The notes beneath the pieces are model-generated. The model ran no database searches. It was given only the letters and a program-made list of their open reading frames with translations, and was not told where the DNA came from. Source: a virus. From it: a stretch of 34,056 nt of DNA. A program made the position numbers and the translations under genes. Shown one piece after another: positions 1-5,083 of the stretch (the stretch's first letter is position 1; each line of letters opens with the position of its first letter). Location: IMG/VR virus record IMGVR_UViG_3300023184_000047, positions 1 to 34,056 of that record; one strand, written 5' to 3'.

Positions 1-236
1 TTGATCATACCTATCTTATTGCTGAAGATGATCCTTTCCTCCCAAAAGCAATGGAAATGTTTTGGACAGGTATAGTCCAACTAAGAGTAATACCAGCTAC
101 AGGAGCAGAACAATTTGCTAAATTTATTTACGAAAAAGTATCTGAATTTATTAAAATAGAAACAGAAGGAAGAGTAAGAGTAGTGAGCGTAGAATTTAGA
201 GAACACGGTAAAAACTCAGCGATATATACAGAATAA
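1..236 (+). CDS. queD: QueD, 6-carboxytetrahydropterin synthase (C-terminal part, 5' end outside the window)
   Basis: The reading frame is already open at base 3, ahead of the first ATG at 51, so this is the end of a gene that begins upstream. About 77 residues are visible. They fit the C-terminal half of the QueD/6-pyruvoyl-tetrahydropterin synthase fold: an N-terminal DHTYL segment, a helix around AEQFAKFIYEKV, and a final strand pair VRVVSVEFREHGKNSAIY, where known QueD proteins have V.V.E....A.Y. In the known pathway QueD turns dihydroneopterin triphosphate into 6-carboxytetrahydropterin, the step between FolE and QueE, and all the partner genes are in this window. Only one base separates its stop from the thioredoxin gene. 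The zinc-binding histidines would lie upstream and cannot be checked. A related 6-PTP synthase is the main alternative. Confidence 0.72.
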   Translation, partial: DHTYLIAEDDPFLPKAMEMFWTGIVQLRVIPATGAEQFAKFIYEKVSEFIKIETEGRVRVVSVEFREHGKNSAIYTE

Positions 237-237
237 T

Positions 238-489
238 ATGAAAAAAGTAATTAGATACACAGCATCATGGTGTGGACCATGTAAAGTATTTGCTCCTACA
301 TTTGATAAAGTAGCAGCAGAAACACCAGGAATACAATTTGAAACAGTTGATGTAGATTCAGGACATCAATCAATTACAGAATATGGTATTAGAAATGTAC
401 CTACAACTGTTGTAGTTGAAATAGATGGCACTATAAGAAAACAAAGTGGAAACATGAGTGCAGACGCATTAAAAACATTTATTGGATAA
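238..489 (+). CDS. Thioredoxin-like protein
   Basis: An 83-residue protein with the redox motif WCGPC at residues 11-15 and the cis-proline motif VPT near residue 55, both hallmarks of the thioredoxin fold. It is short (bacterial thioredoxins are about 105 residues) because the N-terminal strand and helix are missing, as in other small phage thioredoxins and glutaredoxins. It should be a cytoplasmic disulfide reductase, typically a donor for ribonucleotide reductase. It lies between queD and the DpdA-like gene and overlaps the latter by one base (TAATG), so it is probably co-translated with the base-modification genes. Whether it serves them or nucleotide reduction cannot be told from sequence. 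Confidence 0.88.
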   Translation: MKKVIRYTASWCGPCKVFAPTFDKVAAETPGIQFETVDVDSGHQSITEYGIRNVPTTVVVEIDGTIRKQSGNMSADALKTFIG

Positions 490-1277
490 TGAAGATATCT
501 CACGAATTACCACTTAGCCTACTAGAATATAGTATGGGTTGGAATGATTATGAATATTGTTTACCCCACTTGCTGGACAAACATGCCGACTATAGACAGT
601 ATTTCTTAGACTCTAGAGAACGAGAGAGATTTATTATCATGGATAATGGATTATTTGAAGGAGTAACACATACTACTCAAGATTTATTAGACAAAATCAA
701 CCTTATCCAACCAGATATCTTTATTGTTCCGGATGAGTGGAATAACAAAGCAATAACTGCTAAAAATGCTAAACATTGGTTACAATATGAGTTACCTGAA
801 CGTACTAATTTAATGGTAGTAATGCAAGGTACAACTATAAGTGAGATGCATCAATTATATCAACAGTGTATCGATCTAGGTTATACCCACTTTGCATTCA
901 ATCACTCTTCAGTATTATACCATGAACTATGCCCTACAGAAAATTTAACAGCAAATCAAGCTGTTGGTAGAGTATTGCTTTTAGAGAATATGAAGAATGA
1001 AAATTTAATCAAATCACACCACTACATCCACCTACTGGGATGTTCAGTACCTCAGGAATTTACTCATTATAGAGATAACTGGGAACCTGGAATAATTGAT
1101 TCAGTCGATACTTCAAACCCAATTATATGTGGTGCTTTAGGTATTAAATATGGTGAGATTGGATTGCTAGAAAAACCATCAAATAAAATTGAAGAATTTA
1201 TGGAAAAAGATTTGGAAAAGCAATTAGAAGATATTAAATTTAATGTAGAGAGATTTAAAAGATTTTGCAACAAATAA
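489..1277 (+). CDS. dpdA: TGT-like transglycosylase, probable DpdA (7-deazaguanine insertion into DNA)
   Basis: A 262-residue protein with the look of the tRNA-guanine transglycosylase TIM barrel. Visible landmarks are MDNGLFEG at 51-58 (where TGT has its DSGGFQ loop), PDIFIVPDEW at 75-84, VMQG at 111-114, HLLG at 181-184 and SVDTSNP at 205-211, the place of the nucleophile-bearing segment. The C-terminal CxCxxC zinc site and extra length of bacterial TGT (about 370 residues) are absent, as expected for phage DpdA-type enzymes, which swap guanine in DNA for preQ0 or a derivative. It sits among queD, queC, queE and folE, which supports that role over tRNA modification. I cannot run a profile search, so the subfamily is an inference. 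The last 30 residues form a charged helix. Confidence 0.62.
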   Translation: MKISHELPLSLLEYSMGWNDYEYCLPHLLDKHADYRQYFLDSRERERFIIMDNGLFEGVTHTTQDLLDKINLIQPDIFIVPDEWNNKAITAKNAKHWLQYELPERTNLMVVMQGTTISEMHQLYQQCIDLGYTHFAFNHSSVLYHELCPTENLTANQAVGRVLLLENMKNENLIKSHHYIHLLGCSVPQEFTHYRDNWEPGIIDSVDTSNPIICGALGIKYGEIGLLEKPSNKIEEFMEKDLEKQLEDIKFNVERFKRFCNK

Positions 1278-1293
1278 AAACAAAAATAAAGTT

Positions 1294-1437
1294 ATGAGTA
1301 AAACATCTTCAAAAAGTAAGTACGAGCAACTAATGGTATGGTTACCCACATTAGGACAATCTAAAAATTCTAAAGTAGAAAAACAGTCTACTAAATTCTC
1401 TAAAGGAGATTATTATAAACAACAAGGAGTAAAGTAA
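1294..1437 (+). CDS. Small basic protein, 47 aa, unknown
   Basis: A short ORF that fills the gap after the DpdA-like gene. It starts MSKTSSKSKYEQLMVWLP and ends GDYYKQQGVK; it is rich in Lys and Ser, with a single hydrophobic patch (LMVWLPTLG). The ATG follows an A-rich stretch like those before other starts here, and its stop is two bases before the next small ORF. I do not recognise a family. Support is positional only: uninterrupted same-strand packing and a codon use like the neighbours. Confidence 0.5.
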   Translation: MSKTSSKSKYEQLMVWLPTLGQSKNSKVEKQSTKFSKGDYYKQQGVK

Positions 1438-1439
1438 TC

Positions 1440-1583
1440 ATGTTTGAAATCATAAAACATAGTTTAGGACTGTGTGGTGAAGGTCATATTAGTCTTTTAA
1501 ATTGTTCTCCGTTTGTTGTTGGAGGAGTAGGATATTTTACGTATATTAAATCAAAATTAAAATTATGGAAAACCAAGAATTAA
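1440..1583 (+). CDS. Small protein, 47 aa, with KHSLGLCGEGH motif
   Basis: A 47-residue ORF starting MFEIIKHSLGLCGEGHISLL. The segment KHSLGLCGEGH, followed by a hydrophobic stretch around PFVVGGVGYFTYI and a basic tail, resembles a small conserved protein I recall from T4-like phages, though I cannot name a family with certainty. The middle could be one membrane-spanning segment. It overlaps the next ORF by 19 bases in another frame, which is common in compact phage genomes. No function is proposed. Confidence 0.5.
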   Translation: MFEIIKHSLGLCGEGHISLLNCSPFVVGGVGYFTYIKSKLKLWKTKN

Positions 1584-1795
1584 AACCATACATGATGTCA
1601 CTTTATGAGTATTTAGGTTATGCTGCTGGTACTGAAACGGGTAAAGAAGTGTATGATACAGCAAATAAATTACGCGAAACTATTAAAACTCAAAATGTTT
1701 CTAACCCTAAATATACTGGGAAAGTAATGTTATATCGTAGAGAATTCTTAGATGAATATTTTGGAAATAAAGTATACGAAGGAGAGAAAAAATAA
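1565..1795 (+). CDS. Hypothetical protein, 76 aa
   Basis: A 76-residue soluble, mostly helical protein starting MENQELKPYMMSLYEYLGYAAG. There is no signal peptide, membrane segment or cysteine. The N-terminal half has an aromatic/small pattern (SLYEYLGYAAG) and the C-terminus is charged (EGEKK). It lies just upstream of queC, separated by a 51-base gap with a weak hairpin. I do not recognise the family. Base composition and packing match the neighbours, so it is probably a real gene. Confidence 0.6.
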   Translation: MENQELKPYMMSLYEYLGYAAGTETGKEVYDTANKLRETIKTQNVSNPKYTGKVMLYRREFLDEYFGNKVYEGEKK

Positions 1796-1796
1796 T

Positions 1797-1819
1797 AACG
1801 TTTGCCTATACGTTTTAAA
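1797..1819 (+). terminator. Weak hairpin before queC
   Basis: AACGT at 1797-1801 can pair with ACGTT at 1810-1814 around an 8-base loop, followed by TTAAAT. The stem is short, so this may be a weak terminator, an attenuator or chance. It is the only structure I see in the gap before queC. I looked for a preQ1-type pseudoknot here and did not find one. Confidence 0.25.
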
Positions 1820-1846
1820 TACCTGGCACAAATTAAATTATAAATT

Positions 1847-2764
1847 ATGTCTAAAAAACATGTTGTAGTATCCTTAAGTGGAGGAATGGACAGTAGCACA
1901 CTATTGCTTAGATGTCTAAAAGAGTATGATAGTGTAACAGCTATTTCATTTGACTATGGTCAAAAGCACAGAGTAGAGCTAGAAAGAGCTCAATCATTAG
2001 TAAATTACTTGAATGGTAATGTTGAAAAAACAGAACAAGATCAATTAGGTACAATCACAGTAGTAGGAAAAAACTACAATGAAATTAATTATCGTCAAAT
2101 CCAATTAAACGGATTAGTTGATCTATTAGATTCAGCTTTAGTAACAGGAGGTGAAGATGTACCTGAAGGTCACTATGCAGAAGATAATATGAAAGCAACA
2201 GTTGTTCCTAACAGAAACAAAATATTTGCTTCCATTACTCAAGCAGTAGCTTTATCAGTTGCAAATCGTACAGGAGAGACTTGTGATATTGCTTTAGGCA
2301 TTCATGCTGGGGATCATGCTATTTATCCGGACTGCAGACAAGAATTTAGAGATGCAGATGATGCAGCTTTTAGAATTGGAAACTGGGAAGCAGAAAGAGT
2401 AGGATACTTTACACCTTACTTAGAAGGAGATAAATTTACTATCTTACAAGACGGAGAAGTATTATGTGAAGAATTAGGATTAGATTTTGATGAAGTTTAC
2501 AGAAGAACTAATACTTCTTACAAACCAATTCAACTACTAGTAGAGGGAGTTAACAAAGTGAAGATAAACGATAAGGAAACTCGTTATGAACCTAAATTTG
2601 AATGGTTCTCAGATTATAAATCAGCTTCATCAGTTGAGAGAGTAGAAGCATTTATCAAGTTAGGAAGAAAAGATCCAGCTCCTTATGCAGACGAAACAGG
2701 ACCAGTAACATGGGAACATGTAGTAACAGAAGTAACAAAAGTATTAGAAAACCATAACAAATAA
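1847..2764 (+). CDS. queC: QueC, 7-cyano-7-deazaguanine (preQ0) synthase, without the usual zinc cysteines
   Basis: A 305-residue protein with the PP-loop ATP pyrophosphatase motif SLSGGMDSST at 9-18 and the following DYGQKHRVEL, diagnostic of QueC. QueC converts 7-carboxy-7-deazaguanine to preQ0 using ATP and ammonia. The protein is longer than typical QueC (about 220-230), with an insertion between the P-loop region and the VVPNRNKIF segment. QueC normally binds zinc through four C-terminal cysteines (a SCY segment and a CGxCxxC cluster ahead of ERxEAF). Here the matching places read NTSYKP (222-227) and YKSASSVERVEAF (257-269), with no cysteine, while the rest of that region (ERVEAF...DPAPY) is kept. 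It is therefore recognisable as QueC but altered at a hallmark site. A short gap leads to the next gene. Confidence 0.9.
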   Translation: MSKKHVVVSLSGGMDSSTLLLRCLKEYDSVTAISFDYGQKHRVELERAQSLVNYLNGNVEKTEQDQLGTITVVGKNYNEINYRQIQLNGLVDLLDSALVTGGEDVPEGHYAEDNMKATVVPNRNKIFASITQAVALSVANRTGETCDIALGIHAGDHAIYPDCRQEFRDADDAAFRIGNWEAERVGYFTPYLEGDKFTILQDGEVLCEELGLDFDEVYRRTNTSYKPIQLLVEGVNKVKINDKETRYEPKFEWFSDYKSASSVERVEAFIKLGRKDPAPYADETGPVTWEHVVTEVTKVLENHNK

Positions 2765-2768
2765 AAGC

Positions 2769-3146
2769 ATGAACGAAACAACAACATTCTTAGGAACAAC
2801 AGGAACAACAGTAGGCTACTCAGGAACTTATGGAGGAGGATTTGCAACACCACTTAACGGAGGTAGTGGTACAACCATTTACACAGACAATACAATTTTA
2901 AGTACAGGAGTAACATTATCACAAGCAATAACAAATTCAAATAACATGAGCAAACAAGTAAAAGTAGCTGTATTTACAGTAGAAAGAAACGACAAAAATG
3001 AAGTAACATCTTCTAAATTTGTAAAAGAATTTTGGGTAGAACAAAAGAACGGAGGTTCAGTTGTATTAGCAGCAGCTAAACAATTAGATAAAGACTTCGA
3101 TCCAGACACGATTATGATTAGAGAAGTACAAGTAGTACAGTTCTAA
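2769..3146 (+). CDS. Thr/Gly-rich hypothetical protein, 125 aa
   Basis: Residues 1-58 are low complexity, rich in Thr, Gly, Ser and Asn (for example TTTFLGTTGTTVGYSGTYGGG). Residues 60-125 look like an ordinary small alpha/beta domain (MSKQVKVAVFTVERND ... MIREVQVVQF). An internal ATG at 2946, exactly at the start of the folded part, is a plausible alternative start, giving a 66-residue protein. The frame stays open from 2769 and the low-complexity part has coding-like codon use, so I keep the long form. I do not recognise either part. Gly/Thr-rich segments occur in phage structural proteins, but nothing nearby supports that. Its stop borders the RNA locus. Confidence 0.6.
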   Translation: MNETTTFLGTTGTTVGYSGTYGGGFATPLNGGSGTTIYTDNTILSTGVTLSQAITNSNNMSKQVKVAVFTVERNDKNEVTSSKFVKEFWVEQKNGGSVVLAAAKQLDKDFDPDTIMIREVQVVQF

Positions 3147-3150
3147 AAAT

Positions 3151-3468
3151 AAAACACCTCCCAGTAGATAGGTCCGCCAAGAAAGTCTTTAAACAACGTG
3201 GGAACTGCGGCTCTCCCAATGTGGCTGGAATGTTTTATAAAAAAGTAACCCTAGTTATAAGGTCTTAAGTGGATAGGAAGCCCAGAGAAAATCGAAAGTG
3301 GATAGAATAATTTAAGAAGCTAAGTAATAGGGTACAAAATAAAAACTACTTGAGTAAGTGGGAGTGGTCAATCAACAACCCAAAGAAGTTCCAGGTAAAT
3401 CAATATGATATGGGATAGGCGAGCCTAAATCAGTAAGTAGCAAGTTAGTGTGTTTTTTCAAGGATTGA
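3151..3468 (+). ncRNA. Candidate structured noncoding RNA, unknown class
   Basis: No ORF of any useful length occurs here, yet nested complementary segments do. Domain 1: AAAACA 3151-3156 with TGTTTT 3231-3236, then CCAG 3161-3164 with CTGG 3225-3228, enclosing a hairpin TGGGA 3199-3203 / TCCCA 3214-3218 whose loop has GCGG (3207-3210) able to pair with CCGC 3174-3177 as a pseudoknot. Domain 2: ACCCTA 3248-3253 with TAGGGT 3328-3333, and inside it TCTTAA 3263-3268 with TTAAGA 3312-3317; it also holds two copies of GTGGATAG (3269, 3298). Domain 3: CTACTT 3346-3351 with AAGTAG 3435-3440, plus hairpin TAGG/CCTA 3416-3427. TCAATC 3368-3373 could pair with GATTGA 3463-3468. Just downstream are tRNA-like genes and a tmRNA. 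Pairings were found by eye; class and exact ends are unknown. Confidence 0.45.
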
Positions 3469-3493
3469 ATAGTTTTTAACATTAGCGAAAAAT

Positions 3494-3570
3494 AGTCAGG
3501 TGGTGTAATGGTAGCAGTTCCAACGTCCACAAAACTAGGAAGAGTACAGGTTCGAATCCTGTCCTGATTA
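3494..3570 (+). tRNA. tRNA-like gene with an enlarged anticodon loop (identity unassigned)
   Basis: The acceptor stem AGTCAGG 3494-3500 pairs with CCTGATT 3563-3569 (one G-U), followed by discriminator A. The T arm ACAGG-TTCGAAT-CCTGT (3546-3562) is perfect, and the D arm GTGTAATGGTAGCA is typical. CCA is not encoded. The anticodon arm is abnormal: placing 27-31 at TCCAA (3519-3523) and 39-43 at TAGGA (3536-3540) gives four pairs with one A-A mismatch and leaves a 12-base loop instead of 7, making the RNA 77 bases long with a short variable region. No anticodon can be assigned; CCA preceded by T (3526-3529) is one option. The 3' end from 3545 is identical over 23 bases to that of the second tRNA-like gene. 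It may be a decayed, insertion-bearing or otherwise unusual tRNA. Confidence 0.6.
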
Positions 3571-3576
3571 CAATGA

Positions 3577-3717
3577 GTTGATTACTCAGACAGCTATGTC
3601 TAGCTAGAAAGACATCGACATACTCTTGGGCGCAGACAAGAGCGGGTTTTGAAATCTATTTTCGCCGTTACGGAAACTAGGCTCGGAAGGCAACATATTT
3701 CGTGAGGTCTAATCAAC
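3577..3717 (+). ncRNA. Folded spacer RNA between the two tRNA-like genes
   Basis: The segment is closed by an exact 8-base complementarity, GTTGATTA 3577-3584 with TAATCAAC 3710-3717. Inside are two clean hairpins: AGACA 3588-3592 / TGTCT 3597-3601 with loop GCTA, and CTCTTG 3623-3628 / CAAGAG 3637-3642 with an 8-base loop, plus a small CCG/CGG hairpin near 3665-3673. There is no credible + strand ORF. It could be a separate small RNA, a degenerate tRNA, or part of a larger RNA including the tRNA-like elements. The fold was found by eye. Confidence 0.35.
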
Positions 3718-3730
3718 CATAATTGCAAAC

Positions 3731-3825
3731 AGTCAGGTGGCGGAATGGTAGACGCTAAAGAGTCAAAGAGTCGTGCTTCTAAACTCTGAGGTAACACCAT
3801 ACAGGTTCGAATCCTGTCCTGACTA
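3731..3825 (+). tRNA. Class II (Leu-like) tRNA gene with tandem duplication and enlarged anticodon arm
   Basis: Acceptor AGTCAGG 3731-3737 pairs perfectly with CCTGACT 3818-3824, then discriminator A. The D arm GGCGGAATGGTAGACGC is typical of tRNA-Leu; the T arm ACAGG-TTCGAAT-CCTGT is at 3801-3817; a variable hairpin GGT-AAC-ACC is at 3790-3798. The length, 95 bases, is about ten more than usual. The excess is in the anticodon arm, where AAAGAGTC occurs twice in tandem (3757-3764, 3765-3772). The stem AGAGT/ACTCT can form with either copy, leaving a loop of 11 bases (second copy) or more. The last seven loop bases CTTCTAA would give anticodon TCT, but a Leu-like body with an Arg anticodon is odd, so I leave it unassigned. 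Confidence 0.62.
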
Positions 3826-3840
3826 CTATTTATACAAAAC

Positions 3841-4205
3841 GGGGATGACTGGTTTTGACAAGTTATAAGTAATTAATACAATTCAGCCCAGAGAGAGAAC
3901 TGGTAAAAACTAAGGTGAAATTAATAAATGGCAAAAACAATTCTCGTGTAGTGGCTCTAGGAGCAAACGCACAAATCGAAGCTAACATGAACAAAGTATT
4001 CTCTTTAATCGGAGAAGAAGTTGCTGTAGCAGCCTAAATTAAACAAGATTTCTTAGTTAGATTAAACTGAGTGGTGGTTTCGCTGGCTTAATTGTCGGCC
4101 CTAGAGTGCGCCTGTAGACTCTTTAAATAAGTATGGGGACAAAAGCTGTATAAAGTTGTATTGAAGAACATGGTTTGGACGCGGGTTCGACTCCCGCCAT
4201 CTCCA
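3841..4205 (+). ncRNA. ssrA: tmRNA (transfer-messenger RNA)
   Basis: The 5' end GGGGATG 3841-3847 pairs with CATCTCC 4198-4204 (one G-U), followed by discriminator A; CCA is not encoded. The 5' part continues GACTGGTTTTGACA, the typical tmRNA D-loop region, and the 3' part has the T arm GCGGG-TTCGACT-CCCGC. Helix P2 can form from AATACAA 3875-3881 and TTGTATT 4156-4162. A pseudoknot-like segment (CCAG ... CTGG) precedes the tag frame, and hairpins such as GAGT ... ACTC follow it. The total of about 365 bases is normal. tmRNA with SmpB rescues stalled ribosomes and adds a degradation tag. Phage-encoded tmRNAs are uncommon. The acceptor and T arm leave little doubt; details of the pseudoknots are not resolved here. 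Confidence 0.93.
3930..4037 (+). other. tmRNA tag reading frame, predicted 35 residues
   Basis: The frame begins GGC AAA AAC AAT (GKNN) and ends in GEEVAVAA before TAA at 4035-4037. GGC is nucleotide 90 of the RNA, the same place as the resume codon of E. coli tmRNA, and its context (TTAATAAAT then GGC) matches what I recall for Bacteroidetes tmRNAs, whose tags read GENNYALAA or similar. The tag then runs on far longer than the usual 8-11 residues. Other resume points in the same frame, GCT 3954 and GCA 3963, each have TAG five bases upstream and would give 27 or 24 residues. All versions end in AVAA, a ClpXP-type degron end. Confidence 0.65.
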
Positions 4206-4232
4206 CTATTTTTAATTTTTAATTTAATCGTT

Positions 4233-4451
4233 ATGGCAAAGACCAAACTAAACCGCACTGCAAAGTTAGCATTTTACAATGCTCGCGAGCGTAAAGACGA
4301 CACAAATCGTTTAGCAGAAACTACAGGTTATACACCTCGTTTCATCAATTATGTAAAAAATGGTGAAAGAAAAGTAAATGATCCATTAGCAGACGCTATG
4401 TACAATCTTGCTCGAAGACGTGCAAAAAACAGCGCAGTATCTGCGAGTTAA
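4233..4451 (+). CDS. Small basic helix-turn-helix protein, 72 aa
   Basis: The frame is open further upstream, but that part lies inside the tmRNA 3' end, so the ATG at 4233 (MAKTKLNRTAKLAFYNA) is the sensible start; it follows an A/T-rich leader. The centre, RLAETTGYTPRFINYVKNGERKV, has the spacing of a helix-turn-helix like that of small XRE/Cro-type regulators, with conserved hydrophobics and an arginine-rich end (ARRRAKN). It is probably a DNA-binding regulator. A terminator hairpin follows the stop directly. It is transcribed just after the tmRNA, perhaps in the same transcript. The family assignment is by motif only. Confidence 0.72.
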   Translation: MAKTKLNRTAKLAFYNARERKDDTNRLAETTGYTPRFINYVKNGERKVNDPLADAMYNLARRRAKNSAVSAS

Positions 4452-4464
4452 TCAATTCAAATAT

Positions 4465-4490
4465 GCCCCTTATAGGAGGGGCTATATTTA
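4465..4490 (+). terminator. Intrinsic terminator after the HTH gene
   Basis: GCCCCT 4465-4470 pairs with AGGGGC 4477-4482 around loop TATAGG, followed by TATATTTATT. A GC-rich stem in such an AT-rich region, placed 13 bases after a stop codon, is typical of a Rho-independent terminator. It ends the RNA/HTH unit. Confidence 0.7.
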
Positions 4491-4506
4491 TTAAAACTAT
4501 TAAAGT

Positions 4507-4743
4507 ATGGATGAATTTTTAAAATTTCCTGAATTAACAGATGAAGAATTAGATCAAATAATGATTGAATTTTTTGAATGGGATGCATTACAAGATTATG
4601 ATTTGGTAAATGAATTTGATGATTTTATTTATATCTCATATGATGAAGTTTTAAATAACCCAAATGATATTGAATTAGGTGCCTTAGTTAGAAAACGGTA
4701 CATAGAAACTCAAGATAAATTAAAAGAAAGTTCCTTATTGTAG
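4507..4743 (+). CDS. Small acidic protein, 78 aa, unknown
   Basis: A strongly acidic protein starting MDEFLKFPELTDEELDQIMIEFFEW, with many Asp and Glu and a pattern of predicted helices. There is no membrane segment, cysteine or known motif. Small acidic phage proteins sometimes act as inhibitors of host nucleic-acid-binding proteins, but nothing here shows that. The gene stands between two terminators, so it may have its own promoter; its final codons form the left arm of the downstream hairpin. Confidence 0.65.
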   Translation: MDEFLKFPELTDEELDQIMIEFFEWDALQDYDLVNEFDDFIYISYDEVLNNPNDIELGALVRKRYIETQDKLKESSLL

Positions 4744-4757
4744 GAACTTTTAATATT
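4727..4757 (+). terminator. Intrinsic terminator overlapping the acidic gene's stop
   Basis: AAAGTTCC 4727-4734 pairs exactly with GGAACTTT 4743-4750 across an 8-base loop that contains the TAG stop codon; TAATATTTA follows. The stem is 8 bp with a U-rich right side. Overlap of a stop codon with the hairpin is a space-saving arrangement. It separates the acidic gene from the lysis cassette. Confidence 0.68.
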
Positions 4758-4829
4758 TATACTAAATAAGTTCTGTAATTAATGTTTTATAATTAGGTTA
4801 TACTTTAATCAATTTAAAAACATATTATT

Positions 4830-5072
4830 ATGGGATTTTTTAGTATTTTTAAGAAATCAAATGATTATAACGAAAAAGTTATAATAGGATTTCTATCATT
4901 TATGATAATGGTCATTGCAATCGCAGTAGACTTAATTACAGGCTACATGGGTAAGGCACTTGAGTTAAATGAATACATCTTCGACGCATTCATGTATATC
5001 ACATTAGGTAGCTTTCTTCCTGACGTAATTGAAAAGTTTGCTGGTTTTAGAGGAGGAAATAAATCTGAATAA
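4830..5072 (+). CDS. Small membrane protein with two TM segments
   Basis: An 80-residue protein with a short charged N-terminus (MGFFSIFKKSNDYNEK), a hydrophobic segment at about 18-37 (VIIGFLSFMIMVIAIAVDLI), a polar turn and a second, weaker hydrophobic stretch at about 50-66 (FDAFMYITLGSFLPDVI). This is the size and shape of holin-like or holin-partner proteins. It opens the lysis/envelope cassette and its stop is 11 bases from the next start. Family not recognised; the role is inferred from location. Confidence 0.65.
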   Translation: MGFFSIFKKSNDYNEKVIIGFLSFMIMVIAIAVDLITGYMGKALELNEYIFDAFMYITLGSFLPDVIEKFAGFRGGNKSE

Positions 5073-5083
5073 AACCAAAAATC

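Noticed and set aside
1796-1846. preQ1 riboswitch ahead of queC
   Set aside because: The 51-base gap has a weak hairpin but no H-type pseudoknot with an A-rich tail, and the expected C-rich loop is missing.
3600-3800. Minus-strand open frame across the tRNA spacer
   Set aside because: It runs through the second tRNA-like gene and the helix-closed spacer; the structure of the RNA explains the lack of stops.
3147-3840. Self-splicing intron as explanation of the folded region and odd tRNAs
   Set aside because: I found no group I core segments or group II domain V, and the extra bases in the anticodon arms are far too few for a self-splicing intron.
3954-3965. GCT 3954 or GCA 3963 as tmRNA resume codon
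   Set aside because: Both have a TAG five bases upstream as in E. coli, but GGC 3930 is at nucleotide 90 and is followed by the Bacteroidetes-like GKNN, so it is preferred. Not fully excluded.
4161-4232. N-terminal extension of the HTH gene
   Set aside because: The codons before 4233 are the T arm and acceptor end of the tmRNA.
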